From Oscillospiraceae bacterium (GTDB lineage Bacteria > Bacillota > Clostridia > Oscillospirales > Acutalibacteraceae): DNA of 57,057 nt. Numbering within the stretch: position 1 is the first letter of the stretch; each line of letters opens with the position of its first letter. The notes under the pieces are model-generated. The model had not been told where the DNA came from. It worked only from the letters and a program-made list of their open reading frames with translations, and made no database searches. Shown here one piece after another: positions 26,682 through 34,464 of the stretch. The DNA lies in the NCBI GenBank assembly GCA_031270605.1, contig JAISXG010000041.1:1-57057 (forward strand), read 5' to 3'. Position numbers and translations under genes: made by a program.

Positions 26682-26692
26682 AGTGCTACAAT
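26664..26692 (+). promoter_or_regulatory. Promoter of nrdD
   Basis: A perfect TTGACA, 17 bp, TACAAT. The predicted transcript starts near 26699, giving a leader of about 90 nt. Confidence 0.8.
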
Positions 26693-26787
26693 AGCTCCAC
26701 ACCAAACAAATGGCCTGTCAAAGAGCCGTAAGTTTCGCAACTAAATTTAAAGAGTATTCTCTTGAAAAGAATAAAGGAGATCACAAG

Positions 26788-29169
26788 ATGTATCAGGTAG
26801 TAAAACGCGACGGCCAAGTCGTTGATTTTAACATCAGCAAAATCTCTTCGGCAATCACAAAGGCGTTTGAGGCGCAAAATAAGCAGTATAATCCGGACAT
26901 CGTGGATTTGCTGGCGCTGAAGGTTACCGCCGATTATGAAGAAAAAGTGCGTGACGCCCGCGTGAGCGTGGAGGACATTCAGGACAGTGTCGAGTCTGTG
27001 CTTATCAAGGCCGGCTATGCCGACATTGCGAAAGCATATATCCTTTACAGAAAACAGCGCGAAAAAATCCGCAACATGAAGTCCACAATCCTTGACTACA
27101 AAGAACTGGTCGACAGCTATGTGAAGGCGACAGATTGGCGCGTAAAAGAGAATTCCACCGTGACCTATTCCGTCGGCGGCCTGATTCTCAGCAACTCGGG
27201 CGCGATTACCGCCAACTACTGGCTTTCTGAGATTTATGACGAAGAGGTTGCCAACGCCCACAGGAACGCGGATTTTCACCTGCATGACCTTTCCATGCTC
27301 ACCGGTTACTGCGCGGGTTGGTCGCTCAAGCAATTGATTCAGGAGGGTCTCGGCGGCATTCCGGGAAAGATCACGTCCTCGCCCGCAAGCCACCTCGCCA
27401 CCCTCTGCAATCAGATGGTGAACTTCCTCGGCATCATGCAAAACGAGTGGGCGGGCGCACAGGCTTTCTCGTCCTTCGACACCTACCTTGCCCCATTTGT
27501 AAAGGCTGACAACTTGTCATATGTCGCAGTAAAGATATGCTTTGAGTCTTTCATTTTCGGCGTCAACACCCCCAGCCGCTGGGGCACACAGGCTCCGTTC
27601 TCCAACATTACCCTTGACTGGACAGTTCCCGCAGACCTTGCCGACATGCCCGCTATTGTGGGCGGCAAGGAACAGGCCTTTACGTATAAAGACTGCAAAA
27701 AAGAGATGGATATGATCAACAAGGCCTTTATTGAGATCATGATTGAGGGCGACGCGAACGGCCGCGGCTTCCAATATCCCATCCCCACCTATTCCATCAC
27801 GAAGGACTTTGACTGGTCAGACACGGAGAACAACAGTCTGCTGTTTGAAATGACGTCAAAATACGGCACACCCTATTTCTCAAACTATATCAACAGCGAT
27901 ATGGAGCCGAACGACGTGCGCAGCATGTGCTGCCGCCTGCGCCTTGATTTGCGTGAATTGCGCAAAAAGTCCGGCGGTTTCTTCGGCAGCGGCGAGAGCA
28001 CCGGCTCGGTGGGCGTCGTGACGATCAACATGCCCCGCATCGCGTATCTTGCCGAGGATGAAGCGGATTTTTACCGCCGCCTGAACAAGATGATGGACGT
28101 TGCCGCCCGTTCTTTGAAAACGAAGAGAACCGTTGTGACAAAGCTGCTGGAGGAAGGGCTTTACCCTTACACCAAACGCTATCTCGGCACGTTTGACAAC
28201 CATTTTTCCACCATTGGCCTTGTGGGCATGAACGAGGCCGCGCTCAACGCGAAATGGATCCGTGAAGATATGACGCACGACAAAGCGCAGAAGTTTGCCA
28301 AAGAAGTGCTCAACCATATGCGTGAGCGGCTTTCTGATTATCAGGAGATGTACGGTGACCTGTATAACTTTGAGGCCTCGCCGGCTGAGTCCACTTCTTA
28401 TCGCTTTGCGAAGCACGACGTTGCCCGTTATCCTGACATTATTACGGCGTCCGAGGGTGAAACGCCCTATTACACCAACAGCTCCCACCTGCCCGTGGGC
28501 TACACGCAGGACATCTTTGAGGCGCTGGATTTGCAGGATGAGCTGCACACGCTTTACACCTCCGGTACGGTGTTCCACGGCTTCCTCGGTGAAAAGCTGC
28601 CGGATTGGAAGTCGGCTGCATCCCTTGTGAGAACGATTGCGCAGAACTATAAACTGCCCTATTATACCCTGTCGCCCACCTATTCCGTTTGCCTTGACCA
28701 CGGCTATATCACAGGCGAGCATTTCACTTGCCCCGAATGCGGGCGGGCAACGGAGGTTTACAGCCGCATCACCGGCTACTACCGCCCCGTGCAGAACTGG
28801 AACGAGGGCAAGGCGCAGGAGTTCAAGCAGCGCAAAATTTATGACATCACGGGCGCAAAGCTCATGGATGTGGGCGGCGGCGAAGCCTCTCTTGCCGAAA
28901 AGGCCGAAAAGCTGGCCGGGGCAAAGAAAAACGGCGCGCAGCAGGTGCTTCTGTTCACCACAAAAACCTGCCCGAACTGCACCATGGCGAAAAAGGTGCT
29001 TGACAATGCCGGCATTTCTTTTGAGGTGTCAGACGCACAGGAGAACCCGGAGCTTGCCCTGCAGTTCAACATCAAGCAGGCCCCCACGCTGATGGTGGTT
29101 GACAGTGACGGCAACTGCGAGCAATACGCGACGGTTTCCAATATTAAGAAATATGCGGAGGCGCAATAA
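26788..29169 (+). CDS. nrdD: Class III ribonucleotide reductase with fused glutaredoxin-like domain
   Basis: Oxygen-sensitive glycyl-radical enzyme reducing ribonucleoside triphosphates. 793 residues. An N-terminal ATP-cone (about 1-95, VVKRDGQVVDFNISKI) binds the ATP/dATP regulator. The barrel follows, then a zinc site with CLDHGY and CPECG, and the glycyl radical Gly663 in RITGYY. Residues ~715-793 are an added thioredoxin-fold domain of glutaredoxin/NrdH type with redox pair CPNC (728-731) and the cis-proline segment IKQAPTLMV. The fusion suggests that electrons come through a redoxin rather than formate, and the next gene is a thioredoxin reductase. The start at 26788 has AAAGGAGA 7 nt upstream. 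Probably NrdR-repressed. Confidence 0.95.
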   Translation: MYQVVKRDGQVVDFNISKISSAITKAFEAQNKQYNPDIVDLLALKVTADYEEKVRDARVSVEDIQDSVESVLIKAGYADIAKAYILYRKQREKIRNMKSTILDYKELVDSYVKATDWRVKENSTVTYSVGGLILSNSGAITANYWLSEIYDEEVANAHRNADFHLHDLSMLTGYCAGWSLKQLIQEGLGGIPGKITSSPASHLATLCNQMVNFLGIMQNEWAGAQAFSSFDTYLAPFVKADNLSYVAVKICFESFIFGVNTPSRWGTQAPFSNITLDWTVPADLADMPAIVGGKEQAFTYKDCKKEMDMINKAFIEIMIEGDANGRGFQYPIPTYSITKDFDWSDTENNSLLFEMTSKYGTPYFSNYINSDMEPNDVRSMCCRLRLDLRELRKKSGGFFGSGESTGSVGVVTINMPRIAYLAEDEADFYRRLNKMMDVAARSLKTKRTVVTKLLEEGLYPYTKRYLGTFDNHFSTIGLVGMNEAALNAKWIREDMTHDKAQKFAKEVLNHMRERLSDYQEMYGDLYNFEASPAESTSYRFAKHDVARYPDIITASEGETPYYTNSSHLPVGYTQDIFEALDLQDELHTLYTSGTVFHGFLGEKLPDWKSAASLVRTIAQNYKLPYYTLSPTYSVCLDHGYITGEHFTCPECGRATEVYSRITGYYRPVQNWNEGKAQEFKQRKIYDITGAKLMDVGGGEASLAEKAEKLAGAKKNGAQQVLLFTTKTCPNCTMAKKVLDNAGISFEVSDAQENPELALQFNIKQAPTLMVVDSDGNCEQYATVSNIKKYAEAQ

Positions 29170-29190
29170 TCCGCTCCCCAAAATAAAACC

Positions 29191-29218
29191 AAAAAAGCCG
29201 GCGAAAGTCGGCTTTTTT
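29191..29218 (+). terminator. Terminator or attenuator between nrdD and trxB
   Basis: AAAAAAGCCG pairs with CGGCTTTTTT around an 8-nt centre, in which GC/GT can extend the stem by two pairs around a GAAA tetraloop. The T-run ends 20 nt before the reductase start, so read-through may set the level of that gene. Confidence 0.8.
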
Positions 29219-29237
29219 ATGGATAAGGAACGAAAAC

Positions 29238-30134
29238 ATGAAGGATGTTATTGTGATTGGTGCCGGCTGTGCCGGCATGACGGCGGCCGTCTATGCCCTG
29301 CGGGCGGGAAAGTCTGTTTTGATTCTTGAGGGCGAGGGCATCGGGGGGCAAATCAGCTTTGCGCCGCGGGTTGAGAATTTCCCGAGCATCGCGAGCATCA
29401 GCGGCGCTGAGTTTTCTAATAACCTGTTTGAGCAGGTCGTGGCGCTGGGCGCCGAGGTGGAGCTTGAAACCGTGACGAAAATCATCCCCGGTGAGGACAG
29501 GCACGTTGTGAAAACCGACTCCGGTGAGCACGCGTGCAAAAGCGTGGTCATTGCAACGGGCGTGAAGCATCGTCATTTGGGAATTGCGCGTGAGCATGAG
29601 CTTGCGGGCATTTCGTATTGTGCGATTTGCGACGGCGCGTTTTATAAGGGCAGGCGGGTCGCCGTTGTGGGCGGCGGGAATTCTGCCCTGCAAAGTGCGG
29701 AATTTCTTGCGGCCTATTGTGAAAAGGTGTTTTTGATTCACCGCAGAAGCGCGTTTCGCGCAGAGCAGTCTCAGGTTGCCGCTTTGCTTAAAATCCCGAA
29801 TGTGGAGCTGGTGCTCGACTCGGTTCTCACCGCGCTTGAGGGTGAGGGTGAGCTTGCCGCCGTTCAGGGGCAAAACGTGCAGACAGGGGAGTTTTTCCGC
29901 TTGGATGCGGGCGGTCTGTTTGTGACAATTGGGCAGATTCCTGAAAACGCGGTTTTCAAAGGCTTGATAGCCTTGGATGCGGATGGTTATATTGACGCGG
30001 GGGAGGACTGCCATACGAATGTCCCCGGCGTTTTTGCCGCAGGGGACTGCCGAAAAAAAGAAATTCGCCAGTTGACTACGGCGGCGGCGGACGGCGCGGT
30101 GGCCGGGCTTGCCGCCGCAAAATACCGGTCTTAG
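29238..30134 (+). CDS. trxB: Thioredoxin-disulfide reductase-like flavoprotein
   Basis: FAD- and NAD(P)H-dependent reductase of thioredoxin-fold proteins. 298 residues. The FAD-binding GAGCAGMTAA lies at the N-terminus. The redox-active CAIC (Cys128, Cys131) is followed by the nucleotide-binding GGGNSALQSA (about 145-154). HRRSAFR (168-174) is the pattern that favours NADPH. VFAAGDCR is the C-terminal FAD motif. Position directly after nrdD suggests that it reduces the fused redoxin domain of NrdD. AAGGAAC precedes the ATG. Confidence 0.9.
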   Translation: MKDVIVIGAGCAGMTAAVYALRAGKSVLILEGEGIGGQISFAPRVENFPSIASISGAEFSNNLFEQVVALGAEVELETVTKIIPGEDRHVVKTDSGEHACKSVVIATGVKHRHLGIAREHELAGISYCAICDGAFYKGRRVAVVGGGNSALQSAEFLAAYCEKVFLIHRRSAFRAEQSQVAALLKIPNVELVLDSVLTALEGEGELAAVQGQNVQTGEFFRLDAGGLFVTIGQIPENAVFKGLIALDADGYIDAGEDCHTNVPGVFAAGDCRKKEIRQLTTAAADGAVAGLAAAKYRS

Positions 30135-30167
30135 ATTGGTTGCGGTAGTGCCAATAAAAAAGAGATG

Positions 30168-30204
30168 CCGTTTTGCACACGATGCGGTGCACAACGGTTT
30201 TTTT
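30168..30204 (+). terminator. Terminator of nrdD-trxB
   Basis: CCGTTTTGCAC pairs with GTGCACAACGG (one mismatch), followed by seven T. Confidence 0.85.
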
Positions 30205-30234
30205 GTTATTTTCAAAGAATTTAAAATCGCATGA

Positions 30235-30263
30235 TTGACTTTTTTTTTGTTCGGGTGTATGAT
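30235..30263 (+). promoter_or_regulatory. Promoter of the GlpA-like operon
   Basis: TTGACT, 17 bp (starting with a T-run), TATGAT. The leader is about 75 nt. Confidence 0.7.
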
Positions 30264-30343
30264 GTAATCAGATAGTCGGCTGATTGACCGACTTGGGATT
30301 GGTTGCGGAAATGTTCAGACTGCACGAACGGGGGGATTGCACT

Positions 30344-32071
30344 ATGAACACAAAGAAAATTCAAAAGAAGTTGGACAATGCCTTTGCGGGAGGTGTCCAC
30401 GTTGCGGTTGAAGATGGCTGCATCGTTTTGCGTGGTACGCTTAACGACTGGGGCGATGTGGTGCGCGCGTGCTCTATGGCCGTGCAGAAAAAAGGCGGCG
30501 TGCATGTGGTCAACGACATTTGCCTTGCGGGCGCCGAAAAGCCAAAAATGCGCTTGCCCGCCATAGAAGACAATTCTCTTGACGGCCGCGCGCCGGATGT
30601 TTTGATTGTTGGCGGCGGCATTTCGGGCGCGACGATCGCCCGTGAGCTTTCAAAATGGGAGCTTGACATTCTGCTGGTTGAAAAAGAAGCGGATGTCGCC
30701 TTGCAGGCCTCGGGCAGAAACGACGGCGAGGTGCACCCGGGCATTGACCTCGGCAGGGGGACGCTCAAGCACTCCTACATCCGAAAAGCCAACGCCATGT
30801 TTGAGCGCGTGTGCGGCGAGCTCGAGGTGCCGTTTGACCGCTGCGGGCAGTATGTGCTGTTCAGCCAGCCCTGGCTGCGGCCGCTTGTGCGGCTTTATGT
30901 GCGGTGGCGCAGATATCATTCGGGCATAGAGGACTCTGTGCTCCTTTCAGGCAAAGAGGTGCTGCGGCGTGAGCCAAACGCGAACCCGAACACCCGTTTT
31001 GCCATTTATAACCCCTCTGCGGGCAGCGTGTGTCCCTATGGCCTGACGATCGCCTATGCCGAAAACGCGGTGCAAAACGGCGCGAAAATCTCTTTGAATA
31101 CCGCTGTTTTGGGCATGGAGGTGCAAACCGGAAGAATTACAAGCGTGCTCACCAACCGGGGCACGGTTTTTCCGCGCCTTGTCGTCAATGCGGCGGGCGT
31201 GTTTGCGGAGGACGTTGCGGCAATGGCGGGCGACCGGTTTTTTTCGATCCACCCCCGCCGGGGCACCAACACGATTCTTGACAAGAAAAAAGGCGAGGCC
31301 TTTCGCGCTATTGCGGGCATTAAGGAGCTGACAACGGAAAAAACGCACACAAAGGGCGGCGGCATTGTGCACACAGTGCACGGCAACCTGCTTGTGGGGC
31401 CGGACGCTGTGGAAACCTATGAGAAAGAAAATTTTGCAACTGCCCGCGAAACGATAGAAAAGGTGTTTTTAAAGCAAAAAAAAGTTTTGCCGGAACTTTC
31501 TGAGCGTGACATCATCACTTATTTCACCGGTGTGCGCGCCCCCACCTTTGAAGAGGACTATATTATTGAAATAGGGCGCAAAACCAAAAACCTGATCCAC
31601 TGCGCGGGTATCCAGTCCCCGGGGCTGACAACGGCGCCGGCGGTTGCGCTGGATGTTGAAAAAATGGCGGTAGAGGCGCTTTCAGAGGGCGGCGAGGTCA
31701 AGAAAAATTCCGCGTTTAACCCCCGCCGCAAGGCGGTACCCGAGCTGCGGCACATGAGCCGCGAGGAACGCGCGGCGTTGATTGCCCAAAACCCCGACTA
31801 CGGCGTGATTGTCTGCCGGTGTGAAGAAATCAGCCGCGGCGAGATTCTCGACGCGCTCAACTCCCCCCTTTGCGTGCCCACGCTGGACGGCGTCAAAAAA
31901 CGCCTGCGCCCCGGCATGGGGCGGTGCCAGGGCGGCTTTTGCGCGCCGCTTGTCGCAAAAATCATTGCGGAGCATCAGGGCGTGACGCTTTCAGCGGTTA
32001 CAAAAAGCGGCGCGGACGCGGTGATTTGCTATGGTGAAACAAAGGGGGCGTGCGTGCATGCGGCAATTTGA
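30344..32071 (+). CDS. GlpA-like FAD oxidoreductase with N-terminal BON-like and C-terminal BFD-like domains
   Basis: 575 residues. Residues ~1-62 resemble a BON domain (VAVEDGCIVLRGTLNDW...GGVHVVNDICL). A DAO-type FAD domain follows with VLIVGGGISGATIAREL near 86-102 and ASGRNDGEVHPG. Residues ~490-545 form a BFD-like [2Fe-2S] domain (VCRCEEISRGEI...GMGRCQGGFC). The FAD and BFD parts correspond to GlpA of anaerobic glycerol-3-phosphate dehydrogenase, and the two following genes complete the three-gene set common in Clostridia and Thermotogae. Glycerol-3-phosphate is the likely but unproven substrate; 2-hydroxyacids are possible. The ATG at 30344 is preceded by GGGGGG. Confidence 0.85.
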   Translation: MNTKKIQKKLDNAFAGGVHVAVEDGCIVLRGTLNDWGDVVRACSMAVQKKGGVHVVNDICLAGAEKPKMRLPAIEDNSLDGRAPDVLIVGGGISGATIARELSKWELDILLVEKEADVALQASGRNDGEVHPGIDLGRGTLKHSYIRKANAMFERVCGELEVPFDRCGQYVLFSQPWLRPLVRLYVRWRRYHSGIEDSVLLSGKEVLRREPNANPNTRFAIYNPSAGSVCPYGLTIAYAENAVQNGAKISLNTAVLGMEVQTGRITSVLTNRGTVFPRLVVNAAGVFAEDVAAMAGDRFFSIHPRRGTNTILDKKKGEAFRAIAGIKELTTEKTHTKGGGIVHTVHGNLLVGPDAVETYEKENFATARETIEKVFLKQKKVLPELSERDIITYFTGVRAPTFEEDYIIEIGRKTKNLIHCAGIQSPGLTTAPAVALDVEKMAVEALSEGGEVKKNSAFNPRRKAVPELRHMSREERAALIAQNPDYGVIVCRCEEISRGEILDALNSPLCVPTLDGVKKRLRPGMGRCQGGFCAPLVAKIIAEHQGVTLSAVTKSGADAVICYGETKGACVHAAI

Positions 32072-33320
32072 TGTGATTGTGATCGGCGGCGGCCCTGCGG
32101 GGCTTGCGGCGGGGCTTGCGGCGCACAAAAAGGGCGCGTCGGTGCTCTTGATTGAGCGCGAGGCGCGGCTGGGCGGCATTTTGAAGCAGTGCATTCACGA
32201 CGGTTTCGGCCTTGTGCGGTTTGAAGAGAAACTTTCGGGGCCCGAATATGCCGAGCGGTTTGTTGATGAATTTTTCGGCGCGAAGATCGCGCATCTCACG
32301 CTCACATTCGTGACGAAAATCGCGCAAATGGATAGCGGCTTTTTTGTGAGCGTCGTCAACCGCGAGGGGCTTGCGGATATTCGCGCAAAGGCCCTGATTC
32401 TTGCCACGGGCTGCCGCGAGCGCACGGCGAAGCAGGTTCAAATTCACGGCACGCGCCCGGCCGGTGTGTTCACCGCTGGAACCGCGCAGCATTATGTGAA
32501 CCTGCTCGGGCAGATGCCCGCGCGGCGCTGTGTGGTTCTCGGCTCGGGTGACATCGGCCTGATTATGGCGCGGCGGCTCACACTTGAGGGCGCGGAGGTG
32601 CTCGGGGTGTTTGAGGCAAAATCCACCCCGTCGGGCCTCACGCGCAACCTTCACCAGTGCCTGTATGATTATGATATCCCGCTTTATCTTTCGCACACCG
32701 TCACGCGTGTGTTCGGTGACGGGCGTGTTGAGGGCGTTGAGATCGCGCGGGTGGATGAGCGCATGCGGCCCATCGCGGGCACAGAATACCGCGTTGACTG
32801 CGACGCGCTGATTCTCTCTGTTGGCCTGATTCCCGAAAACGAGCTTGCGGAGGGCCTTGGTGTGCAAATGGATCCGCGCACCCGGGGGCCTGTGTGCGAC
32901 GGGCAATATATGACGAGCGTTCCGGGCGTGTTTTCATGCGGGAACGCGCTGCATGTGAACGACCTTGTGGACTATGTTTCTGAAAGCGGCGAAGCGGCGG
33001 GGGAGGCCGCCGCGGCTTTCAGCGGCCGGGATCGTACGCTCATACCGCTGCGGGCGGGAGAAAATATGCTTTATCTTGTGCCCCAAACGCTGGATCTGCA
33101 GAGCGAAGCGCAAACGGCGGTGCTGTTTTTCCGCAGCGGCGGCGACCTGCAAAACAGCCGGCTGTGCATGAAGATAGACGGCAAAATCGTATTTGAAAAG
33201 AAATACGCGTTCCTGCGCCCGCCCGAAATGGAGCGGCTCGTGATGGATTTTTCACAATATGCCCTCAGTCAGGGCAGCGAAGTGGTGTTTGACATTGAAA
33301 CGCCCGAAGAAAGGGGGTAG
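32058..33320 (+). CDS. FAD-dependent pyridine nucleotide-disulfide-type oxidoreductase (GlpB-position)
   Basis: 420 residues. FAD motif VIVIGGGPAGLAAGLAA at the N-terminus, a second dinucleotide motif VVLGSGDIGLIMARRL near residue 155, and GVFSCGNALHVNDLVDYVSESGE as the C-terminal FAD segment. It has no CxxC redox pair in the usual place, so it probably passes electrons between flavin, NAD(P)H and the partner iron-sulfur subunits. It overlaps the first gene by 14 nt and precedes DUF1667 by 6 nt. This set is usually annotated as glycerol-3-phosphate dehydrogenase components. Confidence 0.88.
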   Translation: MRQFDVIVIGGGPAGLAAGLAAHKKGASVLLIEREARLGGILKQCIHDGFGLVRFEEKLSGPEYAERFVDEFFGAKIAHLTLTFVTKIAQMDSGFFVSVVNREGLADIRAKALILATGCRERTAKQVQIHGTRPAGVFTAGTAQHYVNLLGQMPARRCVVLGSGDIGLIMARRLTLEGAEVLGVFEAKSTPSGLTRNLHQCLYDYDIPLYLSHTVTRVFGDGRVEGVEIARVDERMRPIAGTEYRVDCDALILSVGLIPENELAEGLGVQMDPRTRGPVCDGQYMTSVPGVFSCGNALHVNDLVDYVSESGEAAGEAAAAFSGRDRTLIPLRAGENMLYLVPQTLDLQSEAQTAVLFFRSGGDLQNSRLCMKIDGKIVFEKKYAFLRPPEMERLVMDFSQYALSQGSEVVFDIETPEERG

Positions 33321-33326
33321 AAGGGC

Positions 33327-33692
33327 ATGGAAAAAACGATGGTTTGCATTGTTTGCCCCGCGGGCTGCGCCTTGGAGGTCTGGGAGCGGGGCGGCGAAAT
33401 TACGGTGAGCGGCAACCGTTGCCGGCGCGGCGAGCAGTTTGCCGTGCGTGAGCTGACAAACCCCATGCGCACCATTTGCTCGACGGTGAAGACCGCGTTT
33501 GATGATGTTCCCGTTTTGCCCGTGCGCGTGTCGTGCGACATTCCCAAAGGGCGGATTTTTGACGTGATGGCTGAAATCAATAAAGTTCTGGTGCGCGAGC
33601 GCGTTGGCAGGGGAGATATCATTATTCCGAATGTGCTCGGCCTCGGGGCTGACGTGATTGCCACAAGCGACCTGTTGCGCGCGGCGGAATAG
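33327..33692 (+). CDS. DUF1667 protein (small Cys-rich subunit)
   Basis: 121 residues. The N-terminal CIVCPAGC and NRCRRGEQFA supply four cysteines suitable for an iron-sulfur or zinc site. NPMRTICSTV and IPKGRIFDVMAEINKV are typical of DUF1667, which accompanies GlpA-like/FAD oxidoreductase pairs as a putative third subunit. It is the third gene in the operon, with AAGGGGG before the ATG. The function is inferred from genomic association only. Confidence 0.9.
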   Translation: MEKTMVCIVCPAGCALEVWERGGEITVSGNRCRRGEQFAVRELTNPMRTICSTVKTAFDDVPVLPVRVSCDIPKGRIFDVMAEINKVLVRERVGRGDIIIPNVLGLGADVIATSDLLRAAE

Positions 33693-33700
33693 CCTGCTGT

Positions 33701-33860
33701 TATAGTCGATTAACTCAAAAAGCGGCACAAGATTTGCGAGGATTATTTTTGTCGAACAAGGCGGAGGACACAGCCTTACTGGCGTAAGGCAAGGACGACA
33801 ACGCAGGTCGGCGGAAATAAGACCGCAAAGATGTATCGATTTTTGGGTTAATCGACTATA
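33701..33860. repeat. MITE-like inverted-repeat element, about 160 bp
   Basis: 21-bp terminal inverted repeats with one mismatch: outer sequence TATAGTCGATTAAC at 33701 and its complement ending at 33860. Nested inverted repeats (TTTGCG/CGCAAA, TTATTT/AAATAA, TTGTCG/CGACAA and the central CCTTAC-TGGC-GTAAGG) let the whole element fold as one hairpin. The termini could be read as TAG...CTA flanked by TA, consistent with a TA target duplication. No coding capacity. It lies just after the DUF1667 operon. Confidence 0.75.
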
Positions 33861-33906
33861 TATTAGGGCGTATTAGTGTTAACACGTCCTAAATTTCTAT
33901 AAATAC

Positions 33907-33955
33907 AAAAAATCGGAAAGCGACAGCCCGAGGGCGTCCGTTTTCCGATTTTGTT
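33907..33955. terminator. Terminator serving the minus-strand operon (and possibly plus)
   Basis: AAAATCGGAAA (33909-33919) pairs with TTTCCGATTTT (33942-33952) with a further GC-rich inner stem. On the minus strand it is followed by TTTTTTG, which fits the end of the GyrI-like gene at 33971. Confidence 0.8.
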
Positions 33956-33970
33956 CTTTTTGAAATATCT

Positions 33971-34432
33971 TTATTTGACGGGCATAACAATTTTTGTAAG
34001 CAGCTCGCTTTCGGGAAAGTCCGGGCCGTTATAGTAATATTCATAAACGATTCCCGTCGGCTCCAGAGCATTGTCTTCCGTCCACCGGGCCATTTCGGCA
34101 TAAACGGGCGTCATTTCACCGTACGCGCCCCGGTACATGCAAAAAACAACCTTTTCGGCGGGGAGAAGGCCCGCCTGGATATTGCCTTTCGCAGGCAAAA
34201 CCCGCGCCACGGGAAAGCCGATTTCCACATCGAGATTCTGCATGTCCATGTTGTGATAGGCGACGTAGGGAATGTCCGAAAGGGTTTCACTCAACTCGCT
34301 GAGGTATGCGGCCATGGCCGCGTAGCTTTTGCCAATTAATGCGGGCAGCTGTTCCACCTGTGTTGTCGTTCGCACGAACAGGGTCGGCTGCTTTCTTTTT
34401 TGCAGCAATGTAATGTCTGAAACTCTGGGCAT
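33971..34432 (-). CDS. GyrI-like / effector-binding domain protein
   Basis: 153 residues of the GyrI-like small-molecule-binding (SRPBCC-related BacR C-terminal) fold. Visible features are an early LFVRTTTQVEQLPALIGKSY, a central DVEIGFPV and a C-terminal PTGIVYEYYYNGPDFPESEL. There is no DNA-binding domain, so it is a stand-alone ligand binder; ligand unknown. AAGGAGG precedes the ATG. It lies 32 nt after the ATP-grasp gene and probably shares its transcript. Confidence 0.82.
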   Translation of the reverse strand: MPRVSDITLLQKRKQPTLFVRTTTQVEQLPALIGKSYAAMAAYLSELSETLSDIPYVAYHNMDMQNLDVEIGFPVARVLPAKGNIQAGLLPAEKVVFCMYRGAYGEMTPVYAEMARWTEDNALEPTGIVYEYYYNGPDFPESELLTKIVMPVK

Positions 34433-34464
34433 AGTGCGTCCTCCTTATCATTCGGTGTATTTGT

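Noticed and set aside
33863-33892. Hairpin with TTAGG and CCTAA arms right of the inverted-repeat element
   Set aside because: A short, imperfect stem without a T-run; it may be part of the flank or of an older copy, not enough for a feature.
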